A stretch of 14,764 nucleotides of DNA, taken from CAYFJO01 sp964343305. Its GTDB lineage: Bacteria > Planctomycetota > Planctomycetia > Pirellulales > Pirellulaceae. How positions within the stretch are numbered: the first letter of the stretch is position 1; every line of letters starts with the position of its first letter. Position numbers and translations under genes: made by a program. This document shows, piece by piece, positions 1-6,847 of this stretch. The notes beneath the pieces were generated by a model. That model was not told the origin of the DNA, did not search any database, and worked only from the letters and a program-made list of their open reading frames with translations. Location: positions 1 to 14,764 of the forward strand of contig CAYFJO010000272.1 in NCBI GenBank assembly GCA_964343305.1, read 5' to 3'.

Positions 1-285
1 TTGCGCATCGTTGAAGCCTTGTTGCCTCAGCCAATGCGTGACTTGCAAACTTCGCCCGCCATGATGGCAGTGGACGACAATTTGTTTGTTTCGATAGGCT
101 TCCAATTCGCCCACGCGCGCGGTGATCTCTCCCATTGGGATATGCATTGCCTGCTCGATGTGAACATGACTATGCTCGTCAACTTCACGACAATCGAGCA
201 GCAGAAAGTCTCCCTCCGCGTCAAGCAGCGACTTGACAGAATGCACGTCGATTTCAATGGGCGTTTGGTTTCCTGGGTCGTTCAT
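1..285 (-). CDS. Rhodanese-like domain protein (partial, C-terminus off the left edge)
   Basis: Reading the minus strand from an ATG at 285 gives 95 open codons to the window edge. The N-terminal half has the rhodanese core 'LLLDCREVDEHSHVHIEQAMHIPM' pattern (residues about 28-51), and residues 70-80 give VVHCHHGGRSL, the rhodanese active-site loop with Cys73 as the persulfide-carrying residue and the CxxGxRS signature, followed by a helix like those of single-domain rhodaneses. Such proteins move sulfane sulfur or act as cytoplasmic thiol relays; the substrate cannot be told from sequence. The length seen and the loop position fit a single-domain protein of roughly 100-130 residues. It is divergent from the nucleotidyltransferase gene, with 252 bp between. 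No signal peptide is visible. Family assignment is firm; physiological role is open. Confidence 0.9.
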   Translation of the reverse strand, partial: MNDPGNQTPIEIDVHSVKSLLDAEGDFLLLDCREVDEHSHVHIEQAMHIPMGEITARVGELEAYRNKQIVVHCHHGGRSLQVTHWLRQQGFNDAQ

Positions 286-370
286 CCGTTTCAAATTCTG
301 TTGAGGTGGATGGCGGCAGTTCGTGGGATTGGCCACAATGGCGTGCATCACGAACCACCGGCACTGGTCA

Positions 371-398
371 TTGTCTTAGGCGATCGGCAGACTAGAAT
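371..398 (+). promoter_or_regulatory. Possible sigma70-type promoter toward the nucleotidyltransferase gene
   Basis: TTGTCT at 371-376 and TAGAAT at 393-398 are separated by 16 bp. They match the TTGACA/TATAAT consensus at 4/6 and 5/6 positions. It lies in the divergent intergenic region and would start transcription around 405, at the first palindrome. This is a consensus match only, and planctomycete promoters are poorly modelled, so the call is weak. Confidence 0.25.
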
Positions 399-400
399 TT

Positions 401-424
401 GTAGCCGGATTCGTAAGAATTCGG
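401..424 (+). repeat. Palindromic element, copy 1 (hairpin followed by T-rich run)
   Basis: GTAG is followed by CCGGATTC (405-412), a GTAA loop and GAATTCGG (417-424): an 8-bp stem with one G-T wobble and a 4-nt loop. It is followed directly by TTTTATT (425-431), so read on the plus strand it resembles an intrinsic terminator. It is paired with an inverted copy at 439-462. Because the flanking genes are divergent no terminator is expected here, so it may be a dispersed extragenic palindrome or a leader attenuator. Confidence 0.65.
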
Positions 425-438
425 TTTTATTCGCTGCT

Positions 439-462
439 CTGAATTCTCACGAATTCAGCTAC
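439..462 (-). repeat. Palindromic element, copy 2 (inverted copy of the 401-424 element)
   Basis: CTGAATTC (439-446), a TCAC loop and GAATTCAG (451-458) form a perfect 8-bp stem, followed by CTAC. Read on the minus strand it matches the 401-424 element at 20 of 24 positions. All four differences are transitions; one pair is compensatory in the stem (C-G becomes T-A) and one turns a G-T wobble into A-T. The two copies face each other across 14 nt and could also pair as one larger structure. No other copy was noticed in this window. Confidence 0.65.
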
Positions 463-537
463 GGAGATTTTTCGTCTGCCGCTTGTCTTGACCAGCAGGA
501 TTGTATCACACGCACCAGATGGACGGCATCGCCTGAC

Positions 538-1827
538 ATGGCGCAACCTTCGAACCAAACGCCCCGAGAATTTGCTGTCGACGTCGTGCGAACGTTGCGC
601 GAAGCCGGCTATGAAGCACTCTGGGCCGGCGGATGTGTTCGAGATCAACTCTTGCAGCGAACGCCGAAGGATTATGACGTCGCTACAAATGCCCGGCCAG
701 ATGACATCCGGCGGGTTTTTGGACGCCGCCGCACGTTGCCGATCGGCGCGGCATTTGGTGTGATCACCGTCCTCGGGCCCAAATCGGCGGGACAGATCGA
801 AGTCGCCACGTTTCGACAAGACGCCGAGTACAGCGACGGGCGACATCCGGACAGCGTCACGTTCAGCACCGCTGAAGAAGATGCCCAGCGGCGCGACTTT
901 ACGATCAATGGACTGTTTTACGATCCGTTGGATGAAAAAGTCATTGACTACGTTGGCGGCCAACAGGATTTAGAGCGCGAGGCGATACGAGCGATCGGAG
1001 ACCCTTACGCACGAATTGCCGAAGACAAACTGCGTATGTTGCGGGCGGTGCGATTTGCCGCCACATTTGACTTCGCGATTGATGACGCCACGCTGAAGGC
1101 GGTCCAGCAACAGGCCGGCGAAATTATCGTGGTCAGTGCTGAGCGGATCGCGGCTGAGTTGCGTCGAATGCTCGTTCACAAGAATCGTCGTCAAGCCGTT
1201 ACCTTGTTGCGCGAGACGAATTTGCTTCAACAAATTCTGCCAGAATCGGAATCGGTCTTTGGCACCGTCGGAAGAGATGCACCGTGGCAGCGTACGTTGT
1301 CCATCCTGGAGCATTGCGGAAACGTCGTTTTTGAACAGGCACTGGCAATTCTGCTGCGGGAGGTCTATCTCAAGTCACAGGGCGAGAATTCCGAGCTTGT
1401 AGTAGGCGTACTGCATCGTTGGAAACTTTCCAATGAAGAAACAAAAAGTACGATGTGGTTGCTGAAATATGAAGGCACCGTGCGACAGGCGAGTAAGATC
1501 CCGTGGCCTGACTTGCAGCGCGTTTTGATTGCCGATCGAATTGGGCCATTACTTGATTATGCGGATGCCGTTGCTCACGTGTTGAATGAAGGCCAGGGTG
1601 AGATACATTTTTGCCGTGAGAAGCTACGGCTGCCGCCGGCAGAGTTGAATCCTGACGCATTAATCGACGGTGAGGATCTAAAACGAATTGGCATTCCACC
1701 TGGTCCCGCCTACAAACGATTGTTGCACGATACGCGTGACGCACAGTTAAACGGATTCATCAACGACAAGGATGGGGCAATCGAGTATGCCAGGTCCCTT
1801 TGGGATTCGACAACGACGGCCGATTAG
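538..1827 (+). CDS. CCA tRNA nucleotidyltransferase / poly(A) polymerase family protein
   Basis: A class II polymerase-beta-type nucleotidyltransferase of 429 residues. The head domain has the nucleotide-binding GG-x-VRD motif (GGCVRD, residues 31-36), the metal-binding DxD (Asp45 and Asp47 in KDYDVAT), an EVATFR strand (about 88-93), RRDFTINGLFYD (118-129), and the IAEDKLRMLRAVRFAATF motif (about 160-177) that opens the neck. The C-terminal half is the variable helical body. The family either adds or repairs the tRNA 3'-CCA end or polyadenylates RNA; the two activities are not reliably separated by sequence, so no symbol is given. The frame stays open upstream to position 1, but that stretch is antisense to the rhodanese gene and lacks family similarity. 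The ATG at 538, just before the conserved head, is the sensible start. No strong Shine-Dalgarno precedes it. Confidence 0.9.
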   Translation: MAQPSNQTPREFAVDVVRTLREAGYEALWAGGCVRDQLLQRTPKDYDVATNARPDDIRRVFGRRRTLPIGAAFGVITVLGPKSAGQIEVATFRQDAEYSDGRHPDSVTFSTAEEDAQRRDFTINGLFYDPLDEKVIDYVGGQQDLEREAIRAIGDPYARIAEDKLRMLRAVRFAATFDFAIDDATLKAVQQQAGEIIVVSAERIAAELRRMLVHKNRRQAVTLLRETNLLQQILPESESVFGTVGRDAPWQRTLSILEHCGNVVFEQALAILLREVYLKSQGENSELVVGVLHRWKLSNEETKSTMWLLKYEGTVRQASKIPWPDLQRVLIADRIGPLLDYADAVAHVLNEGQGEIHFCREKLRLPPAELNPDALIDGEDLKRIGIPPGPAYKRLLHDTRDAQLNGFINDKDGAIEYARSLWDSTTTAD

Positions 1828-1931
1828 CAACGACAGACCGACAAGTGTGGGATAGACAACCGGCGAGTGGGCACATAGGATCGACGCTGAAATCCGCTAC
1901 ATTTCCGAGATTAAGCAAAGGGTGAACTCGA

Positions 1932-2432
1932 GTGGAATACGCGGCGATTGTGTCACGATGGCTCCATATTTTGCCCGCCATTACCCTGGTTGGCGGAACG
2001 ATCTTCATGCGCATGGCGCTGGTTCCGTCGCTGAGCGCCGGCGGTGATCAATCCAATGACGAACTTGCGGATCAGATTCGTGCGCGATGGTCGACCGTCG
2101 TGAACATTTCGATCGGCCTGCTATTACTGAGTGGACTGTTCAGTGTCGGGCAAAAGGAAATATACCACCAATTGGACATGGTGTATCGAGGCCTGTTGCT
2201 GGTAAAGATCGTGCTCGCTTTGGCGATTTTCTTCTTCGCAAGTGCCCTGTCTGGAAAGAGCGGAATGGCTCAAAAGTTACGCGAAAGAGAATCATTCTGG
2301 CTCAACGTAACCGCTCTGACGTCTGTGATCCTCGTCTGCATCGCGGGATACATGAAGATGCAGAAGTACGAACCGAAGCAGAGGGACACACAAACCACCG
2401 CCGTGACACATCTAATGGACGCGAGCTTGTAA
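1932..2432 (+). CDS. CopD-like four-helix integral membrane protein
   Basis: A 166-residue protein with four hydrophobic segments at about residues 6-28, 54-73, 86-107 and 122-142, and a hydrophilic C-terminal tail. The first helix, RWLHILPAITLVGGTIF, with a His (residue 12) and a following Gly pair, resembles the helices of the CopD/YcnJ-like membrane family linked to copper handling; sequence alone does not prove metal transport. It starts at GTG 1932, supported by an AAAGGGT ribosome-site-like stretch at 1917-1923; the next Met is inside the first helix. It lies 104 bp after the nucleotidyltransferase gene, and that gap shows no clear signal. It ends 3 bp before a small coiled-coil gene and is probably co-transcribed with it. 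Membrane topology is confident; function is not. Confidence 0.75.
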   Translation: MEYAAIVSRWLHILPAITLVGGTIFMRMALVPSLSAGGDQSNDELADQIRARWSTVVNISIGLLLLSGLFSVGQKEIYHQLDMVYRGLLLVKIVLALAIFFFASALSGKSGMAQKLRERESFWLNVTALTSVILVCIAGYMKMQKYEPKQRDTQTTAVTHLMDASL

Positions 2433-2435
2433 GCG

Positions 2436-2606
2436 ATGGACAAAAAAGCCAAAAAGAAACTCGAAGTCATCAACAAGAAGCTTCAGCAATTGCGATTGCA
2501 ACTGTCCGGTGCAAAGAGCCAGGACGACGAGCCGGGTGAGGTGCAACGGCTCGAGGAAGAGATTGCGTCGCTCGAAGCTGAGGGACGGAAACTCAAGGAA
2601 AGCTAA
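2436..2606 (+). CDS. Small charged coiled-coil protein (56 aa), unknown function
   Basis: ATG at 2436 opens a 56-residue frame ending in TAA at 2604-2606. It begins 3 bp after the stop of the membrane protein, which suggests translational coupling. The product is almost wholly Lys, Glu, Leu and Gln in two heptad-like blocks (residues 5-22, LEVINKKLQQLRLQL, and 36-53, VQRLEEEIASLEAEG) separated by a short acidic turn (QDDEPGE), as in a helical hairpin. There is no Cys, no signal peptide and no recognisable family. The heptad pattern and tight spacing favour a real gene. Its last four bases overlap the end of the convergent glycosylase gene. Confidence 0.65.
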   Translation: MDKKAKKKLEVINKKLQQLRLQLSGAKSQDDEPGEVQRLEEEIASLEAEGRKLKES

Positions 2607-3283
2607 GGGCGCTCTGCGAGTTGTTTGGCGGTTTCGAAAACGCAGTCCAGCATCGCTTCCGTGAGCCGGCCCGTGAAAGTGTTCTGTTGACTTGGATGAT
2701 AGCTTCCAAGCAACCATCGACTGTCCGACAACGCAACTTTGGCTCCGTGCGAAAACTTAGGCCGCCGACCGTCCAGCCACTTGCGTCGGTAGATTTCGTC
2801 CAGGATTCCCTTCCACGCGATCTGGCCGAGCGCTAGATAGACCTGTACCGGGAGTTGATCACACGTTTCAACGAGCCAATCGCGGCATTGCTCCACTTCC
2901 TCGGTTGTTGGTTTGTTTTGCGGCGGTGCACAATGGCAAATCGCGGTGATTGCGCTGTTTTCTAATTCCAATCCGTCTTCGGTGTTGATGGATTCCGACT
3001 GATTCGCAAAGCCCGCTTTGTGCAGCGCTCGAAACAGCCAATCACCGCTTCGGTCGCCGGTAAACATGCGGCCGGTTCGGTTCGCCCCGTGCGCGCCCGG
3101 TGCCAGCCCGACGATCAACAGGCGAGCTTTCGGATCTCCAAAGTTAGGAACTGGCTGTCCCCAGTACTCGAAATCAGCGTAAGCACGGCGCTTGGTTTCC
3201 GCCACGTGTTCACAATGTTCGCGCAAGCGAGGACATCGATCGCAATCAACAATCTTTCGATTCAGTTGCAGCCACTTGCTCAT
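2603..3283 (-). CDS. Uracil-DNA glycosylase, family 5 (UdgB-type, 4Fe-4S)
   Basis: A 226-residue protein of normal length for family 5 glycosylases, which excise uracil (and often other deaminated bases) from DNA in the cytoplasm to start base-excision repair. Motif 1 is GLAPGAHGANRTGRMFTGD (residues 59-77), the family 5 form, with Ala-Pro-Gly-Ala in place of the acidic or polar catalytic residue of families 1-4. The HPSQQN motif (196-201) is the DNA-intercalating/catalytic His loop. Candidate iron-sulfur ligands are Cys14 and Cys17 near the N-terminus plus two of Cys116, Cys118 and Cys133. The ATG at 3283 directly precedes the conserved cysteine segment. Its end overlaps the convergent 56-aa gene by 4 bp. 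The 110 bp upstream (3284-3393) separates it from the DUF3179 gene and holds only a short hairpin near that gene's stop. Confidence 0.92.
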   Translation of the reverse strand: MSKWLQLNRKIVDCDRCPRLREHCEHVAETKRRAYADFEYWGQPVPNFGDPKARLLIVGLAPGAHGANRTGRMFTGDRSGDWLFRALHKAGFANQSESINTEDGLELENSAITAICHCAPPQNKPTTEEVEQCRDWLVETCDQLPVQVYLALGQIAWKGILDEIYRRKWLDGRRPKFSHGAKVALSDSRWLLGSYHPSQQNTFTGRLTEAMLDCVFETAKQLAERP

Positions 3284-3393
3284 GATTCCGATCGCAGGTC
3301 ATCACGTTGGTCAGGAGTCGATCAACATAATCGTGCACCGCGGTCGCTTGCAACCGTGGTTGTCTGCCCAGCGATCGCTCAAGGCGAGCGCCT

Positions 3394-4410
3394 TCATTCG
3401 GACTTGGGGTGAAACGTTTTCCACGTGCGCTTGTAGGAAACAATGGCGGGAAGCGGTTTGAGTTGCTCGCCAGCCAATCGTCCATTGATTGCGACGCCTG
3501 TGACCGGGTTCCACGTCGTCTTGGTACCAGCATCGATCAGTCTGCCATCGACAAAACGAAATGTGAGGACGCGATCATTCAACTTACGACTGAAAAGTCG
3601 GGCCGTCATGCTTGGCTCGTCAAACGTTACCAGCACGGCGTTTGCCTGCCACTCGTCGTTCGTTGCCGGTGCTTTCATGAGTGCATCGAAGCTCCAAGCC
3701 TTTGCCTTGCCCGCATCGGCAATCCCAAGCACAAACCGCTCTGGCCACTGATAGAAATTGCGGCGATAGTCTTTGCTTGTAAAACTGATCCACACAACGG
3801 TAGTGCCAGGATAATCGCGTCGCCAGGTCTTCCAATCCGTCATCACTGATACGACTTGCTCCAGTTGCGTCCCCTTCAATTCTCCCTGCATACATTCACC
3901 AAGAATGTGGCTCCACAAACTGCCGGTCTCTTTGTCATACATAACCAGGCTGCGGTTCCACAGCATGCCCGAAACACCCAAAGTCAGTCGCCGCTTGTCG
4001 ACATTTCTGGCATACACGATGCCATTGTGACAAAGATGTCACCAAGTTGCGGCGATCGGCCGGCCGCCGAGTGTGTCGTTGAGGATCTCACGTGACGGTC
4101 CGGTCAGCATGTTAATCGGATAGGCTCGCGACTCTTTGCCAACCGTCACTCCGATTACCAATTCAGCCGCATTCATCCGTTCATCGGCTTCAGCCGCCGA
4201 AATGGTCGCAAACTCGGTGATCGTCGGCTGGGGCCGCAAAAGGCGCACTGGACGAAAGCGGTCGTCCTCATCACGCTGCCCTTCGGCTTTATCATCCAAT
4301 TGCCCATCTAGTCGACTCAGCAACACGGATGTCAACAAGACGAACACACAACCAAAGCAAAAAGCAATCCGTCTTGTTCGATGTTCGCGGGCTTGTTCGT
4401 CAATCGCCAT
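3394..4410 (-). CDS. DUF3179 domain-containing selenoprotein candidate (in-frame UGA at codon 124)
   Basis: One continuous frame of 338 codons, interrupted only by a TGA at codon 124 (4041-4039). Residues 15-34 form an N-terminal membrane anchor. A charged linker follows, and from about residue 84 to the end the protein is DUF3179: VIGVTVGKESRAYPINM, EILNDTLGGRPIAATW, then the TGA, then HLCHNGIVYARNVDKR, LTLGVSGMLWNRSLVMYD, SLWSHILGECMQGELKG, and the terminal WNPVTGVAINGRLAG and WKTFHP. Family members, as I recall them, read 'T(Y/W)CPLC' at the TGA, so it replaces the first Cys of a CxxC and would give Sec124-His-Leu-Cys127. There is no frameshift. A SECIS-like hairpin follows. The function of DUF3179 is unknown; a redox role outside the membrane is plausible. 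The alternative is a single nonsense mutation in a young pseudogene. From memory, and unchecked, some reference annotation already labels DUF3179 proteins '(seleno)protein'. Confidence 0.82.
3994..4035 (-). promoter_or_regulatory. Bacterial SECIS-like hairpin after the in-frame UGA
   Basis: Counting from the base after UGA, bases 15-31 form UGGCAU-CGUGU-AUGCCA: a perfect 6-bp stem closed by a 5-nt loop whose second base is G. Below it, ACA (11-13) pairs with UGU (36-38) and UUGUC (6-10) pairs with GACAA (40-44), extended by C4-G45 with U5 bulged. The apical loop begins 20 nt after the UGA, within the 16-37 nt range of the bacterial SECIS model, which also asks for a G in the first two loop positions. 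UGA is followed by C, a weak termination context, and by a His codon, as in E. coli fdhF. Pairing was done by eye; no folding energy was computed. Confidence 0.65.
4039..4041 (-). other. In-frame UGA, likely selenocysteine codon
   Basis: TGA on the minus strand at codon 124 of the DUF3179 gene, between TGG (Trp123) and CAT (His125). The frame is open and homologous to DUF3179 on both sides. TGA is a normal stop elsewhere in the window (for example at 6848 and at the end of this same gene), so this is not a code change. The position matches a Cys of the family's CxxC motif. Confidence 0.75.
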
Positions 4411-4576
4411 TGCAATGCTTTCGATGTTTGAAAAGGTTGGAGTACAAATGTTGGCCGGCGGGAGGTGAGTTTAACAGAATCTCGGTTTGCCGTCTGTGAA
4501 ATTGCCAACACTGTGCAACGAGACACCGGCTTGCAATGCAACACCAGCGGCTGCTCGGTGCAAAAAACGTCAACGA

Positions 4577-6724
4577 CTACTCTTGTGGCGTTTGCGTCAG
4601 GCCAATCGCAACCAGATGTTGCTGCGTTCGAAAAACCATCACTCCGCCTGCGATGGCTGGGGTCGAGAGGCAATATTCTCCCAGCTTGTTCGTGCCAAGG
4701 ACCTCGAACTTGGGACCCGATTTGATGACAAAGGTCACGCCAGCTTCTGCTGTTACGAAGATCTTTCCATCCGCCGCGACGAGCGAGCCTGTAAAGCTGG
4801 TCGCCGCACCTTCGCCACATCGCGCTCGATAAATTCGCTTGCCCGTCTTTGCTTCATGACAGCCCACAATGCCGTTGTTGGCACACGTATATAAATAGTC
4901 GCCATAGACAATCGGCGTCGGAAGATACGGTCCGCCTCGGTCGTTGCTCCAAGCAATGTGCTCGTTCGACTCTTCATCATCGCCCAGCGAAATGTCACCA
5001 GTGGCATCCAGTTTAATGGCGTAGATTGGCTGGATGGGCCGATAACCACTGGTCACGAAGATCAGGTCATGGGCCACAAACGGTGTGGGCACGGTAATCG
5101 CAGCGTTGCGCGTAAGTCGCCATCGTTCGACTCCCGATCGCGCGTCGTAACCACGAACGTAATTCGTCGCATTGGTGATCAACAACGGACACTGAGGCGT
5201 CTCGTAAACCGTGGGCGTTCCCCAGGAGGGAATCTCGTCGCGCGGCACGCGCCAGACTTCTTCGCCGCTGGCAATTTCAAACGAAGCCAGGAACGAATCC
5301 TGCTGGATGTCGCACTGAACAATGACCGTGTCTTGGAAAATGATCGGCGAACTGGCAAATCCCCATTGATAGTCTTTGTCATTGAACGCGCCGCTATCGA
5401 GGACGCCCAGTTCTCGTTTCCAAAGCGGCTTGCCATCAACGTCGTAACAATGCAGCCCGCCGGAATTGAAAAGCGCCACGACGTGCTTCCCGTCGGTCGC
5501 CGGCGTTGAATTCGCCTGGCTCGATTTCAAGTGTCGTTTCACGGGCGGAACGCCTTTATCGGCCTCGCGTTGCCAAAGGATCTTGCCCGACTGACGATCG
5601 ACACAACACAGCCGCCACGAGTGTTCGGACTTATCTCCGGCCGCGTCACCTTCACCGTAGAGACCGATGCGCAGTTTTGTGTTGCCTTCGCTGCTAACGG
5701 CCGTTGTGACGAAGATTTTGTCTTTCCAAACAATCGGGCACGAGTTGGCCAAGCCTTCTATCGGTGTCTTCCACCTGACGTTTTGACCGTTGGGCACGTC
5801 CCATTGATCGGGAAGATTCTGGTCGACCGCGATACCCCTCGCACCGCGACCGCGAAATGACGGCCAAGCATCCTTGGCGGCGATGCCGTTGTCTCGTGTC
5901 CAATTGTGTCGGGTGTCGACATTGACTGCCACGTCCGGCTGGGAAAACGATCTGGAATACACTCGCTTGCTGGAAGCCGTCGACCGGGACAACGACACGA
6001 CTTTGCCTTGGTCCGTCGCAAAAGTAAAAGTGAATTGCGCCATGGCGAACGTATGTTTATCAATCGGACTCAACGGTAAATCGTTGAACAAGAGTTGGTT
6101 GTCACGAATCTTCACTTCAACGACTTCCAGGCGCTCGCTGGAGTATTTTCCAACGTAGGACTTAAGAGTTTCTTCACGAATCTTCGACGGAGCAGGAAGT
6201 TCCCCGGCGGCGACCTCATCAAACAGTTCGGCGATCTTTATGTGCGATCGTAATTGCGCCTGTGCTTTTGCACTCGCCAACACTTGGTCGTCGAGCGGCT
6301 TTGCGCTGACAATTGCTGTCACGAGCGGCATCGATCCGTTGAACGCGGCGGCTCGCAACTTGGCTTCGATCCCCTTGGCATCGTGCTTGACCAGCAAGCT
6401 TACGATGTCGGCATTGTTTGTCAGTCCGAGGGGTGTACCCTTCCAAACTTTGTCGCGGATATTTGGATTGGCCCCCGCTTCTAGCAAGAATTCAACAATG
6501 TCCCGATGTCCTTTGGAACAAGCTTGCCATAGTGGTGTAATTCTGAAGTTTGTCACAGCGTTGACGTCGACGCCATCCGCCACGAGTTGCTTGACCAAGG
6601 CCAGATCACCACTTCGCGCAGCTTCGATCAATTGATGCCCATTGGTTTCGTCGCCCCAGACATGCGCGGCAAGAACATACGGAATCATCAACGCGATGAG
6701 AAATGCTTGACGAAGGAATGTCAT
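4577..6724 (-). CDS. Exported ankyrin-repeat plus PQQ-like beta-propeller protein
   Basis: A 715-residue protein with a signal peptide (hydrophobic residues 5-20, cleavage probably near residue 24). Residues about 28-140 hold ankyrin repeats: GHQLIEAARSGDLALVKQLV, TPLWQACSKGHRDIVEFLLEAGANPN, TPLGLTNNADIVSLLV. Residues about 183-250 (LKSYVGKYSSERLEVVEVKI onward) resemble the small beta domain found after other catalytic domains as DUF3471. From residue 287 (WPSFRGRGARGIAVDQNLP) to the end is a quinoprotein-like propeller with repeated blade starts such as NVRWKTPIEG, GKILWQREA, GEEVWRVPRD and GVERWRLTR. It probably works in the periplasm in protein contacts; no PQQ ligand set or enzyme motif could be assigned. 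The 166 bp to the DUF3179 gene (4411-4576) and the 123 bp upstream (6725-6847) show no convincing promoter. Confidence 0.9.
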   Translation of the reverse strand: MTFLRQAFLIALMIPYVLAAHVWGDETNGHQLIEAARSGDLALVKQLVADGVDVNAVTNFRITPLWQACSKGHRDIVEFLLEAGANPNIRDKVWKGTPLGLTNNADIVSLLVKHDAKGIEAKLRAAAFNGSMPLVTAIVSAKPLDDQVLASAKAQAQLRSHIKIAELFDEVAAGELPAPSKIREETLKSYVGKYSSERLEVVEVKIRDNQLLFNDLPLSPIDKHTFAMAQFTFTFATDQGKVVSLSRSTASSKRVYSRSFSQPDVAVNVDTRHNWTRDNGIAAKDAWPSFRGRGARGIAVDQNLPDQWDVPNGQNVRWKTPIEGLANSCPIVWKDKIFVTTAVSSEGNTKLRIGLYGEGDAAGDKSEHSWRLCCVDRQSGKILWQREADKGVPPVKRHLKSSQANSTPATDGKHVVALFNSGGLHCYDVDGKPLWKRELGVLDSGAFNDKDYQWGFASSPIIFQDTVIVQCDIQQDSFLASFEIASGEEVWRVPRDEIPSWGTPTVYETPQCPLLITNATNYVRGYDARSGVERWRLTRNAAITVPTPFVAHDLIFVTSGYRPIQPIYAIKLDATGDISLGDDEESNEHIAWSNDRGGPYLPTPIVYGDYLYTCANNGIVGCHEAKTGKRIYRARCGEGAATSFTGSLVAADGKIFVTAEAGVTFVIKSGPKFEVLGTNKLGEYCLSTPAIAGGVMVFRTQQHLVAIGLTQTPQE

Positions 6725-6761
6725 GTTCGGCTACTCCAATTCGTGTTTACGGATGCCCGCC

Positions 6762-6782
6762 CCTGCCAACTCGTGTGGCAGG
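6762..6782 (-). repeat. Inverted repeat, 7-bp stem, downstream of the TPR gene
   Basis: CCTGCCA (6762-6768) and TGGCAGG (6776-6782) are perfect inverted arms around a 7-nt loop, 65 nt after the stop of the minus-strand TPR gene. There is no T-run after it in the direction of transcription, so it is not a canonical intrinsic terminator. It may still end or stabilise the upstream operon transcript. Confidence 0.35.
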
Positions 6783-6847
6783 ACGGCAGTTTGGCAAGTT
6801 AAGACGGAACAACGTGTGGCCCAATGGCTAAAAGAGACTTGGAACCG

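Noticed and set aside
427..963. Long minus-strand frame (178 codons) opposite the nucleotidyltransferase
   Set aside because: It is antisense to the conserved head domain motifs and its translation shows no family similarity or domain pattern.
1828..1931. Intergenic gap after the nucleotidyltransferase as a site for a terminator or small RNA
   Set aside because: No stable stem with a T-run and no RNA-like structure could be seen by eye.
3381..3394. Hairpin AAGGC-GAGC-GCCTT at the end of the DUF3179 gene as a terminator
   Set aside because: The stem is only 5-6 bp, touches the stop codon, and has no T-run after it on the minus strand.
3394..4017. Separate short gene starting at GTG 4017
   Set aside because: The GTG is simply Val132 of the DUF3179 domain. 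Homology continues upstream through the UGA in the same frame, so a separate gene start is unlikely.
4039..4041. Genetic code change with TGA read as Trp
   Set aside because: TGA ends several genes in the window, including this one, and the family has Cys, not Trp, at this position.
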